NCBI RefSeq assembly: GCF_003665095.1
Contig: NZ_RCHV01000002.1
Coordinates: 5,770,501-5,834,500, forward strand
DNA: 64,000 nucleotides
Reading direction: 5' to 3'
Origin: Streptomyces sp. Z26
GTDB taxonomy: Bacteria > Actinomycetota > Actinomycetes > Streptomycetales > Streptomycetaceae
The notes beneath the pieces were generated by a model. It had not been told where the DNA came from. It did no database searches and saw nothing but the letters and a program-made list of their open reading frames with translations. Shown piece after piece: positions 26,860-34,173 of the stretch. The first letter of the stretch is position 1; every line of letters begins with the position of its first letter. The translations under genes and the position numbers were made by a program.

Positions 26860-26901
26860 ACCGTATGACACCCAGTGCCGCGAGGCAAGACACTCGGTGC
26901 C
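26860..26901 (-). promoter_or_regulatory. ccr promoter with two 13-mer repeats
   Basis: On the minus strand TTGCCT (26888-26883), a 17-bp spacer and TACGGT (26865-26860) form the promoter, about 200 bp before the ccr start. Two near-identical 13-mers, GACACCCAGTGCC (26867-26879, inside the spacer) and GACACTCGGTGCC (26889-26901, just upstream of -35), lie 22 bp apart on one helix face. Each is itself an imperfect palindrome. They are probably binding sites for the operon's regulator. The long leader downstream (26657-26859) shows no recognised riboswitch. Confidence 0.6.
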
Positions 26902-26935
26902 AGCAATTTCTCTCGTATGGCACGCGCCGCGCACG

Positions 26936-26973
26936 GATGAGCGCGCGGCCCCGAGGGGGTCCGCGCGCTCATC
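26936..26973. terminator. Terminator after the upstream tetR gene
   Basis: A perfect 13-bp stem, GATGAGCGCGCGG and its complement, lies 42 bp past the tetR stop on the minus strand. It separates that gene from the ccr promoter. Confidence 0.7.
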
Positions 26974-27015
26974 CGCCTGCTGCCACCGTCCGGGCTGCCG
27001 CCCGGAACCCTCCGC

Positions 27016-27798
27016 TCAGTGCTTGCGGAGCGCCTCCTGGATGGAGCTCATGATGTCCGCCAACGGCGCGTCCGTACGGGCCACCGTCACCAGCACCTCG
27101 CCCCGCCGCTCCGTCTCCGCCGCACGCGAACGCCCGCCGTGCGCCGCCTGGTTGGCGCCGAAGCCGGTGCCGAAGGTCTCCCGTACGATCGCGAACGCGT
27201 GGTCCAGCTGAGCCTCCACGTCACCCACCGCGCCCCCGCGCAGCCAGCGCCGCAGCACGTGGTTGTGCGCGCTCACCACCGCCGACGCCGCGACCTCCGC
27301 GAGCAGCGGCTCGTCGAAGTCGCTGACGCCGTCGCCGTGCGCCGCCTCGTCGAAGTGCCCCAGCAGGTAACGCGTGAACAGCCGCTCGTAGCGCGCCACG
27401 GACGCGATCTCGCGCTCGCGGAGCGCCGGCACCTCACGGGTCAGCTTGTAGCGCTCCACACTCGCCCGCGGCGAGGAGGCGTACATCCGCATGACCTCCT
27501 TGATGCCACGGCACACCGTGTCCAACGGGTGCTCGTGCGCGGGCGCCGCCTCCAGCACGGCCTGGGCCCGTACGAGCGTCTCGTCGTGGTCCGGGAAGAT
27601 CGCCTCTTCCTTGGAGCGGAAGTGCCGGAAGAACGTACGGCGCGCGACGCCCGCGCGGGCGGCGATCTCGTCGACCGTCGTCCCCTCGTACCCCTTCGTC
27701 GCGAACAGCTCCATCGCCGCCGCCGCCAGGTCCCGGCGCAGTTTCAGCCGTTGCGACGTGGCGGCGGGGGTACGGGAAGGCTTCACGGTCTCCGGCAT
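27016..27798 (-). CDS. TetR-family regulator upstream of ccr
   Basis: A 260-aa regulator. The HTH lies at about residues 20-66 (RRDLAAAAMELFATKGYEGT, then VDEIAARAGVARRTFFRHFR), followed by a long ligand domain and a basic C-terminal extension (about 215-245). ATG 27798 is seven bases after a -10 box, so the message is probably leaderless. The gene lies upstream of ccr on the same strand but behind its own terminator; TetR proteins next to ccr are common in Streptomyces, and it is the leading candidate to bind the 13-mers at the ccr promoter. Confidence 0.9.
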   Translation of the reverse strand: MPETVKPSRTPAATSQRLKLRRDLAAAAMELFATKGYEGTTVDEIAARAGVARRTFFRHFRSKEEAIFPDHDETLVRAQAVLEAAPAHEHPLDTVCRGIKEVMRMYASSPRASVERYKLTREVPALREREIASVARYERLFTRYLLGHFDEAAHGDGVSDFDEPLLAEVAASAVVSAHNHVLRRWLRGGAVGDVEAQLDHAFAIVRETFGTGFGANQAAHGGRSRAAETERRGEVLVTVARTDAPLADIMSSIQEALRKH

Positions 27799-27805
27799 GT
27801 GGTGC

Positions 27806-27834
27806 ACGCTACACGTTGTGACCTGGCCTGTCGG
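27806..27834 (-). promoter_or_regulatory. Leaderless promoter of the ccr-linked tetR
   Basis: Minus strand: CCGACA (27834-27829), a 17-bp spacer, TAGCGT (27811-27806), then seven bases to ATG. The spacing predicts transcription starting at or near the start codon. Confidence 0.5.
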
Positions 27835-27885
27835 CGGATCGTTCGCGCGCGGATCAAGGAGCCCGCCCCAGCCCGCGCCGGGTGT

Positions 27886-27910
27886 GCCCGGACCGTGCCA
27901 GGGTCCGGGC
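27886..27910. terminator. Terminator of the 3-hydroxyacyl-CoA dehydrogenase gene
   Basis: GCCCGGACC and its complement form a perfect 9-bp stem around a seven-base loop, ten bases past the stop at 27921 on the minus strand. Confidence 0.6.
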
Positions 27911-27920
27911 CGACCGTCCG

Positions 27921-29762
27921 TCACCGCCGCGCGTACTCGCGGAAACCCCGGCCCGTTTTGCGCCCCAGGCACCCCGCCGCGACCAGGTGTTCCAGCAGCG
28001 GCGCGGGGGCCAGACCGGGGTCGCGGAACTCCGTGTGCAGCCCCCGCTCGATCGCCAGCGACACGTCCAGGCCGACCACGTCGAGGAGTTCGAACGGGCC
28101 CATCGGGTAGCCGCCGCCGAGCTTCATCGCGGCGTCGATCTCGTCCAGCGAGGCGTAGTGCTCCTGGACCATCTTGACCGCGTTGTTGAGGTACGGGAAC
28201 AGCAGCGCGTTCACGATGAAGCCCGCCCGGTCGCCGCAGTCCACGGGGTGCTTGCGCAGCGTGCCGCACACCTCCCGCACCGTCGCGTGCGCCTCGTCGG
28301 AGGTGAGGACCGTACGGACCACCTCGACGAGCCGCATCGCGGGCGCCGGGTTGAAGAAGTGCATGCCCACCACGTCGCGCGGTCGCGAGGTGGCCCGCGC
28401 GCACGCGACGACCGGCAGCGACGACGTGGTCGTGGCGAGCACCGCGCCGTCCCGGCAGATGCCGTCGAGGGCGGCGAACAGCTCCCGCTTCACGTCCAGT
28501 TGCTCCGCCACCGCCTCCACCGCCAGGTCCACGTCGGCGAGCGCCGTCAGCGTCCCCGACGTCGTCAGCCGGGCCAGCGCCGTGTCACGCGCCTCCGCCG
28601 TGAGCCGCCCCTTCGCCACCTGGCGGTCCAGCGACTTCGTCACGCGCCCCTTCGCCGCCCCGGCCTTCTCCGCGCTCCGCGCGGCCAGCACCACCGAATA
28701 GCCCGCCTTGACGAAGACCTCCGCGATCCCCGCCGCCATCGTGCCGGAGCCGACGACGCCGACGGAGCCGACCGTACGGGCCGCCGCCGTGCCGTCCGCC
28801 GGGTCGGGGGTCTCCGCGTCCGGGACGGTCTCGGCGCTGCCGGGGGCGGCGTACGTGTAGAAACCGCGCCCGGACTTGCGGCCGTTGAGGCCCGCGTCGC
28901 TCAACTGCCGCAGCACCGGGGCCGGTGCGTGCAGCCGGTCGTGCGACGAGGCGTACATCGCGTCCAGCACGGTGCGCGCGGTGTCGATGCCGATCAGGTC
29001 CAGCAGCGCGAGCGGGCCCATCGGCAGCCCGCAGCCCAGCCGCATGGCGGCGTCGATGTCCTCGCGGGTGGCGTACCGGGACTCGTACATCGCGGCGGCC
29101 TGGTTGAGGTAGCCGAACAGCAGCCCGTCAGCGACGAATCCGGGCCGGTCGCCGACGGCGATCGGGTCCTTGCCCAGCTCGCGGGCGAGCCGGGTGACGG
29201 CGGCGACCGCCTCCGGGGCGGTCAGCACCGACGAGACGACCTCGACGAGGCGCATCGCGGGCGCCGGGTTGAAGAAGTGCAGGCCCAGGACGCGTTCGGG
29301 CCGGTCGGAGTCGGCGGCGAGCCGCGTCACGGAGAGCGCGTTGGTGCCCGTGGCGAGGATCGTGCCCGGCTTGACGACCGCGTCCAGGGCGGCGAACACC
29401 TGGCACTTGGTGTCGTAGTCCTCCGGCACGACCTCGATCACCAGGTCCGCCTCGGCGGCGGCCCGCAGGTCGGGGAACGTACGGAACCGGGCGAGCGCGT
29501 CGCGCCTTTCGGCCTCCGTCAGCCGCTCGCGGCGCACCGCGCGCGCGGTCGACGTCTCCAGGGCGGTCACGGCCCGGCGTGCCGCGTCGGGGTCGGTGTC
29601 GATGCCGATCACCTCGCGTCCGGCGCGGGTGAGGACGTCGGCGATGCCGGTGCCCATCGTGCCGAGGCCGACGACGGCGACCGTGCCGAGCACGGGCGCG
29701 TCGGCGGAGGTTTCCGCGGGGGTCGCGGCGGGGGAGGGGGCGGTGAGGGAGGGACTGTCCAT
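27921..29762 (-). CDS. Tandem 3-hydroxyacyl-CoA dehydrogenase (duplicated HBD)
   Basis: A 613-aa protein made of two complete 3-hydroxybutyryl-CoA dehydrogenase units. Unit 1 (about 25-310) begins GTVAVVGLGTMGTGIADVLT and unit 2 (about 325-613) begins VGSVGVVGSGTMAAGIAEVF. Each contains its own NAD-binding Rossmann site, the HFFNPAPAMRLVEVV segment with the catalytic His, and a helical C-terminal domain ending GRKSGRGFYTY or GRKTGRGFREY. ATG 29762 is chosen over GTG 29765 because GGAG is eight bases upstream. Next to ccr, it likely supplies 3-hydroxybutyryl-CoA on the way to crotonyl-CoA. Confidence 0.92.
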   Translation of the reverse strand: MDSPSLTAPSPAATPAETSADAPVLGTVAVVGLGTMGTGIADVLTRAGREVIGIDTDPDAARRAVTALETSTARAVRRERLTEAERRDALARFRTFPDLRAAAEADLVIEVVPEDYDTKCQVFAALDAVVKPGTILATGTNALSVTRLAADSDRPERVLGLHFFNPAPAMRLVEVVSSVLTAPEAVAAVTRLARELGKDPIAVGDRPGFVADGLLFGYLNQAAAMYESRYATREDIDAAMRLGCGLPMGPLALLDLIGIDTARTVLDAMYASSHDRLHAPAPVLRQLSDAGLNGRKSGRGFYTYAAPGSAETVPDAETPDPADGTAAARTVGSVGVVGSGTMAAGIAEVFVKAGYSVVLAARSAEKAGAAKGRVTKSLDRQVAKGRLTAEARDTALARLTTSGTLTALADVDLAVEAVAEQLDVKRELFAALDGICRDGAVLATTTSSLPVVACARATSRPRDVVGMHFFNPAPAMRLVEVVRTVLTSDEAHATVREVCGTLRKHPVDCGDRAGFIVNALLFPYLNNAVKMVQEHYASLDEIDAAMKLGGGYPMGPFELLDVVGLDVSLAIERGLHTEFRDPGLAPAPLLEHLVAAGCLGRKTGRGFREYARR

Positions 29763-30346
29763 CACGGGACTCCAGAGGGTCGTGACACATGTCCCCGCGC
29801 GAAGGCGCGGCGGGGCGTGGCGGTTACGGGCGGGCCGCGCGAACGGGCGCGCGGCGCGGCTCAGTTGCGGGGCCGAACCAGTCCGCGGCCCTGTCCCGGG
29901 GCCGCGACCGACTGCGTGGTCGCCAGACCGACTGCACTCTCGGCGGCTGCGTCACCAAACCGCCTGAGCGGGGATACCGCTCTGATGAGCAGGCTAACCG
30001 GCCGGTAACAAGAACGCCAGAGGTACGCCGATGTGAGCTGTGCCGCTCCCCGTGATCGCCCGCGGGCACACCGGACGGCGGCGCGAACGGGATCGGCGGT
30101 GGAACGGAGGGAGCGGTACGGGCGTACGGGACGCCTCCCGGCGGGCGTGCGGGACGCGCCGGGCCCGTGGGAGGCGGGCGGCGCCGAGGTTCGGGGGAGA
30201 TGTGGGTGAAGCGAGGTGTGGAGGGGGCGGGACTGTGAAGACGCCCGCAAGTGGGCGCGTGCGCTCCGCAATTGCCCGGAACAGGCCGTACCGATGCTCT
30301 GGACGCCGCTCCGATCTGCGGTTCAATGAAATGTGAAGGGGGCTTC
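29763..30346. other. Gene-free stretch of 584 bp
   Basis: Divergent promoter region between the tandem dehydrogenase (minus) and the HEAT-repeat gene (plus). It holds one clear palindrome (29995-30008). The remaining sequence, including a very G-rich block at 30115-30235, shows no ORF with Streptomyces codon bias and no recognised RNA. Confidence 0.5.
29995..30008. promoter_or_regulatory. Palindrome ACCGGCCGGT upstream of the dehydrogenase
   Basis: TAACCGGCCGGTAA has a perfect 10-bp core with near-perfect flanks. On the minus strand a TTGTTACC element overlaps it. Palindromes of the type ACCGRYCGGT are known for TetR-type acyl-CoA-catabolism repressors in actinobacteria; assignment to a particular regulator is a guess. 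Confidence 0.45.
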
Positions 30347-30973
30347 ATGGCGAGCGGTGGACGGACCCGACAGCAAGACGGAAGTGAATTCGCGGCGCTC
30401 CTGCGGCGGGTACGTGCCGAGGCGGTGACCCCGGAGGCGACGGCCGACTGCGCCGAGCTGGTCGCCCTCGCGCGCGACGGCGGCCCCGAGTCACGGGACA
30501 CGCTGGCCGACGTACTGGCGGAGACCCAACGGCCCCTGTGGGCACGGGAGGTGGCCTCGTTCGCGCTCGGGTGCGCGGGGGACCGGAGGGCCTTCGAGAC
30601 GCTGATCTTCCTGCTCAACTACCGCGACCCCGTACGCGGCGCGACCGCCGCCCACGCGCTCGTACGCCTCGGGGACCCGCGCACCGCGCGCGCGGCGGCG
30701 GCACTCGCCACGAACGAGCTGCGGACGGCGTACGCGCTGCACCCCGTACGGCTGCTGGTCGCGCTGCGCGCGCCCGAGTCCGTGCCGACCCTGGTCGGCG
30801 TCCTCTCCCGGCTGCTCGAACGGCCCGTACCGCACTGGCCCGTCGCGCTCGCCTGCGTCGAGGGGCTGGGCCGCATCGGGGACGCGCGCGCCCGCCCGGT
30901 CCTCCGCGAGGCCGCCAACCACCACCGCCTCCGCGCCGCCGCCCACGCGGCGCTGGCGCGCGCGGGCGGCTGA
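30347..30973 (+). CDS. HEAT-repeat-like protein
   Basis: A 208-aa all-alpha protein with about four HEAT-like repeats, e.g. LWAREVASFALGCAGDRRAF, VRGATAAHALVRLGDPRTAR and ALACVEGLGRIGDARARPVL. Such proteins scaffold protein-protein contacts; no enzyme motif is visible. ATG 30347 has AGGGGG upstream. Flanking genes give no functional hint; a hairpin follows at 31029. Confidence 0.8.
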   Translation: MASGGRTRQQDGSEFAALLRRVRAEAVTPEATADCAELVALARDGGPESRDTLADVLAETQRPLWAREVASFALGCAGDRRAFETLIFLLNYRDPVRGATAAHALVRLGDPRTARAAAALATNELRTAYALHPVRLLVALRAPESVPTLVGVLSRLLERPVPHWPVALACVEGLGRIGDARARPVLREAANHHRLRAAAHAALARAGG

Positions 30974-31028
30974 CGCGCCGCGTCGCCGTCGCCGGTTCCG
31001 GTGTCGGCGCGGATTCCGCGTGACGGGT

Positions 31029-31055
31029 GAACTCCCTTCACCTGAAAGGGGGTTC
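31029..31055. terminator. Hairpin after the HEAT-repeat gene
   Basis: GAACTCCCTT pairs with AAGGGGGTTC (one G-U) around a seven-base loop, 55 bp past the stop and about 40 bp before the next start. Could be a terminator or part of the next promoter region. Confidence 0.45.
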
Positions 31056-31092
31056 GCGTGCCACGGCGCACGGCGGTGGCGATACTGGCGCC

Positions 31093-31944
31093 ATGGCGAA
31101 CGTGGCTGTCCTCTCCTACTCCGCCGACGGCTTCGCGGCCGTCCACGACGCGTGCGCGGCGCTCGGCCACGTACCCGTCGTGTACGCCCACTCCCGCTCC
31201 CTGCGGCCCCGGCGCCCCGCCCGCGCGCCGGGCGACGTGGCGGACATCGTGGCGGGCATCCCCGCCGGAACGGACCTGCTCCTCCCCGCCGACGCCGACG
31301 GTCTCACCCGCGCCCTCTCCGCGTACGACCTCGACCTGCTGATCTGCAACGGCTTCTCCTGGCGGCTCCCCCGCGCGCTGCTGGACCTCCCCCGGCACGG
31401 CGCGCTCAACGTGCACACGTCGCTGCTGCCCCGCCACCGCGGGCCCCTCCCGCTGCACTGGGCGATCCGCGACGGCGACCCCGAGACCGGCGTGACCGTG
31501 CACCGCATGGCGGAGACCTTCGACACCGGCCCCGTCCTCGCCCGCCGGGGCGGCGTCACACTGGCCGACGAGATCGACCCCGACGCCCTCTTCCGCGAAC
31601 TGGCCGAGGTGACACGGGAGTTGCTGAAGGACGCGGTGCCGCGCGCGCTCGCCGGTGACCCGGGGGAGCCGCAGGACGAGTCCGCCGCGAGCTACGCGGG
31701 ATGGATGGAGCGGGAGTTCTCCCTCGTCGACTGGTCCGCTCCCCGGCTCCGTACGCACCACCAGGTCCGTACGTTCCGCTTCGGCGTGCCCGGACCGCCG
31801 GGCCCGGTCGCACGCGTCGGCGGGGAGTGGCGCGCCCTGCTGCGGACCCGTACGGAGCCGGGGGCCGGTGTCCGCGTCGAGTGCGGCGACGGGCCGCTGT
31901 GGATCGTCGAGTCCGTGCCGACGGAGCCGCCCGACCACTGGTGA
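31093..31944 (+). CDS. Formyltransferase-family protein (Fmt-like)
   Basis: A 283-aa protein with the 10-formyltetrahydrofolate transferase fold. The catalytic signature is present: LLICNGFSWRLP, then GALNVHTSLLPRHRGPLPLH with the Asn-His pair, and VTVHRMAETFDTGPVLA. A C-terminal OB-like part follows. The cell should have a true fmt next to def elsewhere, so this one probably formylates another amine, such as a sugar amine. ATG 31093 is preceded by GATACT at -10-like distance, hinting at a leaderless message. Confidence 0.85.
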   Translation: MANVAVLSYSADGFAAVHDACAALGHVPVVYAHSRSLRPRRPARAPGDVADIVAGIPAGTDLLLPADADGLTRALSAYDLDLLICNGFSWRLPRALLDLPRHGALNVHTSLLPRHRGPLPLHWAIRDGDPETGVTVHRMAETFDTGPVLARRGGVTLADEIDPDALFRELAEVTRELLKDAVPRALAGDPGEPQDESAASYAGWMEREFSLVDWSAPRLRTHHQVRTFRFGVPGPPGPVARVGGEWRALLRTRTEPGAGVRVECGDGPLWIVESVPTEPPDHW

Positions 31945-31987
31945 CCGGCGCCGCCACGGCTGCCCCGCCACCCGGCCGTGCCCGCCG

Positions 31988-32305
31988 TCACGGCTCCCGC
32001 CGCTGCTCCGTCCGCTCCAGCACCCGCGCCCGCAGACTCCGCGCACGGTCGTCCGGGAACGCGGCGAGCGCCCGCGCCACGTCACGCGCGGAGCCCGACA
32101 GTTCCGCGCGGCTGTCGTGGCGGTGCGAGCCGCCCGGCGGGTGCGCGGCGCGGTGCCGGTCGTCGCCACCGTCACCGCTGTCACCGGTCTTGCCGCCGGT
32201 ACGGGCGTCGGCCGGGCTGTCGGTGCCGCTAACGGTGGCACTCCAGGCGCGGCGGGGGCAGTGTGGCGATCTCGCGCCGGAAGTAGGAGGCGAGGTCCTC
32301 CCCAC
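31988..32305 (-). CDS. Possible small basic/acidic hypothetical protein overlapping a DUF6879 gene
   Basis: Open frame of 105 codons. From the DUF6879 stop onward (32228 down to 31988) nearly every codon ends in G or C, strongly suggesting real coding; the C-terminus (SARDVARALAAFPDDRARSL) looks like helical protein. The only in-frame conventional start is GTG 32305, which would overlap the DUF6879 gene by 77 bp. It may be a third gene of that operon, a frameshifted remnant, or a chance frame. No family recognised. Confidence 0.35.
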   Translation of the reverse strand: MGRTSPPTSGARSPHCPRRAWSATVSGTDSPADARTGGKTGDSGDGGDDRHRAAHPPGGSHRHDSRAELSGSARDVARALAAFPDDRARSLRARVLERTEQRREP

Positions 32306-32858
32306 CGGCGTAGAGCCCGCTCACGTACCGGACGTACCGCTCGACGGCCTCCGGGTCCACGTGCCGCACGGCTCCCACCAGGACGCCACGGCTGTCGTAC
32401 AGCACCCGGTAGAGCGTGTCCCGGCCGACGGAGACCAGCTCGGGGAGCGGCGCGCCCGCCTCCCGGTCCGCCACGTCCGCGGGGGTGACGACCCGGATCC
32501 GGTCGCCGTGCTCCGCCCGCAGCGCGAGGAGGTGCAACTCCCATTGCAGATAAGCCGTCAGGGGCTCCCCGACCACGCGCACACGGTGGAACACCGTCCC
32601 GTGGAGCGCGTTCTCCCGTGCCGCCTGCCGGAGGCCCGGACGTTCCTTTTCCATGAGGCGGAGGGATTCCGCCCAATCACCTCGCGCCGTGGCGTCCCAG
32701 CTGGCGAAACCCGGTTCCTCGAAGGACTGTTGCCGTTCCAGTTTCCAGGAATCCCCGCCGGAGAGCAGCCGTCTCCGGAAGTCGGCGCGATAAGTGGGCA
32801 GATCGAGTTCTTCCCCTGTCGCGGATTCCAGGAGATCGCGGATTTCGACGTCACGCAT
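32229..32858 (-). CDS. DUF6879-family protein
   Basis: A 209-aa actinobacterial protein of unknown function. Family features are RQQSFEEPGFASWDATARGD, VRVVGEPLTAYLQWELHLL, the DRIRVVT strand and DSRGVLVGAVRHVDPEAVER. ATG 32858 overlaps the upstream small ORF by eight bases, so the pair is translationally coupled. DUF6879 genes commonly sit beside XRE-type regulators and small acidic partners in Streptomyces; no XRE gene is present here. Confidence 0.82.
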   Translation of the reverse strand: MRDVEIRDLLESATGEELDLPTYRADFRRRLLSGGDSWKLERQQSFEEPGFASWDATARGDWAESLRLMEKERPGLRQAARENALHGTVFHRVRVVGEPLTAYLQWELHLLALRAEHGDRIRVVTPADVADREAGAPLPELVSVGRDTLYRVLYDSRGVLVGAVRHVDPEAVERYVRYVSGLYAGGEDLASYFRREIATLPPPRLECHR

Positions 32859-33123
32859 CAGGGATGTCCTTCTTCGCCGAGCGCATCATCCTGCCGGGAA
32901 TGACGACGAGTCTCTCGTCGTCGGCGATCACCACGCCCTCGGGCAGGCGGGACGCGTACGAAGTGGTGAGATCGCGTCCGATGACGGCGACGTCGCCGTT
33001 GTTCTGCTCCCAGATGTCCGGGCAGCCGTCCTGCCCTCCGGTGCACTGGAGTTCCCTCGCCGACTTCCCCAGTCGACGGGCGAATAACGCCGAGGAATCC
33101 GCTTCCCAACCCCGTACTGCCAT
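32851..33123 (-). CDS. Small conserved partner of DUF6879 protein
   Basis: A 90-aa protein. It contains a Cys-x5-Cys element (LQCTGGQDGCPDIWE) followed by NGDVAVIGRDLTTSYASRLP and a basic end (VIPGRMMRSAKKDIPDA). Similar small proteins precede DUF6879 genes in many Streptomyces. ATG 33123 is preferred over GTG 33132 because GGGAG then has normal spacing. Function unknown. Confidence 0.72.
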   Translation of the reverse strand: MAVRGWEADSSALFARRLGKSARELQCTGGQDGCPDIWEQNNGDVAVIGRDLTTSYASRLPEGVVIADDERLVVIPGRMMRSAKKDIPDA

Positions 33124-33150
33124 CCCCCACACCTCTCCCGGTCGCTACGG

Positions 33151-33180
33151 AGTGTAGGTGATCCGTGTCACATGGTGCAA
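33151..33180 (-). promoter_or_regulatory. Promoter of the DUF6879 pair
   Basis: Minus strand: TTGCAC (33180-33175), 18-bp spacer, TACACT (33156-33151), about 27 bp before the ATG. This is close to the housekeeping consensus and sits in a locally lower-GC stretch. Confidence 0.6.
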
Positions 33181-33383
33181 CCGTGAGGATGTCATGTACG
33201 GGCACTACCGGGAGGTTGTCCGAAAAGCTCCGGGAGCGTCTCTTCGCGGTGGTGAACAAAGCGTCCGGAGAGGGGAATCCGCGGTTATCCCGTGGAAGGT
33301 CGCGGAATTGGCGGGCGGGCGCCGTACGCGCGAACCCGTCCGCACCGGCGCGCGCCCCCTGGCCGTTCCCGCGCTGCCCTGCG

Positions 33384-33992
33384 TCAGCGGAGGCGGGGCC
33401 GTGCCTGCGGGGCGCTGGGCACGCCGCGGGAGTACGCGTCCCCGCGCGGGCGCTGCTCCGGCACCCGGTGCAGCCCGTGCACGTACCGCACCTCCGGTAC
33501 GGCCGCCCCGTCCACCTCGTGCGTCGCCCGCGCCCCGTCCGGGGTCCAGCCCGCGCGCGCGTAGAAGCGCCGGGCGCGGGTGTTGCCCTCCACGACCCAC
33601 AGCAAGAGGCGCGCGTAGCCGACGCGTTCGGCGCGTCCGAGCACCGCGCCCATCAGCGCGAGCCCGGTGCCGGTGCCGACACGTTCCGGCAGCAGGTACA
33701 GCGCGTACAACTCGCCGTCCGCCGCGCCTCCGGGGGGCGGGCCGTCGTCCGGCCGGTACGGGCCCAGCGCCGCCCAGCCGGTGACGTGTCCGGCGTCGTC
33801 CTCCGCGACCAGGTTCGTGATCACGCCGCGCGTGCGCGCGAACAGCGCCCTGCGCCGCCCCGCGTCGCGGTCCGGTGACAGGGCGTCCAGATACGCCTGC
33901 GGCATCAGTCCCGCGTACGCGTACTGCCAGCTCCGTACGCGCAGTGTGGCCACGGCGTCGATGTCGTCCTCGGCCATCTCCCGTATCCGCAT
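33384..33992 (-). CDS. GNAT-family N-acetyltransferase
   Basis: A 202-aa acetyltransferase. Motif A (acetyl-CoA pyrophosphate loop) is LYLLPERVGTGTGLALMGAV, preceded by the VTGWAALG strand and followed by YARLLLWVVEGNTRARRFYA and AGWTPDGARATHEVDG. The N-terminus MRIREMAEDDIDAVATLRVR is typical. The last 35 residues are a disordered basic tail. ATG 33992 lies ten bases from a 28-bp palindrome that probably controls it. Substrate unknown. Confidence 0.88.
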   Translation of the reverse strand: MRIREMAEDDIDAVATLRVRSWQYAYAGLMPQAYLDALSPDRDAGRRRALFARTRGVITNLVAEDDAGHVTGWAALGPYRPDDGPPPGGAADGELYALYLLPERVGTGTGLALMGAVLGRAERVGYARLLLWVVEGNTRARRFYARAGWTPDGARATHEVDGAAVPEVRYVHGLHRVPEQRPRGDAYSRGVPSAPQARPRLR

Positions 33993-34002
33993 GCGCGCGA
34001 TG

Positions 34003-34030
34003 TTCGCACTCCGCGCGCGCGGAGTGCGAA
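34003..34030. promoter_or_regulatory. 28-bp perfect palindrome
   Basis: TTCGCACTCCGCGC is followed directly by its exact reverse complement, giving 28 bp with no mismatch and no loop. It stands between the GNAT gene (minus) and the prfC leader (plus), ten bases upstream of the GNAT start codon. Best read as an operator for a dimeric regulator; a hairpin in the RNA would have no loop, which argues against a terminator. Confidence 0.6.
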
Positions 34031-34125
34031 CCGGTATCCGTACGGGCCCCGTCCGTACGGTTCCGGTGCCCTCCGCCGGGCCGCCCGGGGGCGGTGCGGG
34101 GCCGGTGCGGAGGTACGGTTCCCGG

Positions 34126-34173
34126 ATGAGTGCACAGCGGACGGACCAGACCGACGGGCGGCGGGCGCGGTGA
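34126..34173 (+). CDS. Upstream ORF of prfC (15 codons)
   Basis: ATG 34126 opens MSAQRTDQTDGRRAR and ends at TGA 34171-34173, which overlaps the prfC start as GTGA. GGAGG lies 12 bases before the ATG, whereas prfC itself has no good RBS, so prfC translation may depend on ribosomes finishing this peptide. A TACGGT at -10-like distance also allows a leaderless start at this ATG. Confidence 0.45.
   Translation: MSAQRTDQTDGRRAR

Noticed and set aside
33165..33878. Plus-strand ORF over the GNAT gene and its 3' flank
   Set aside because: The opposite strand encodes a clear acetyltransferase; the plus frame has no family features.
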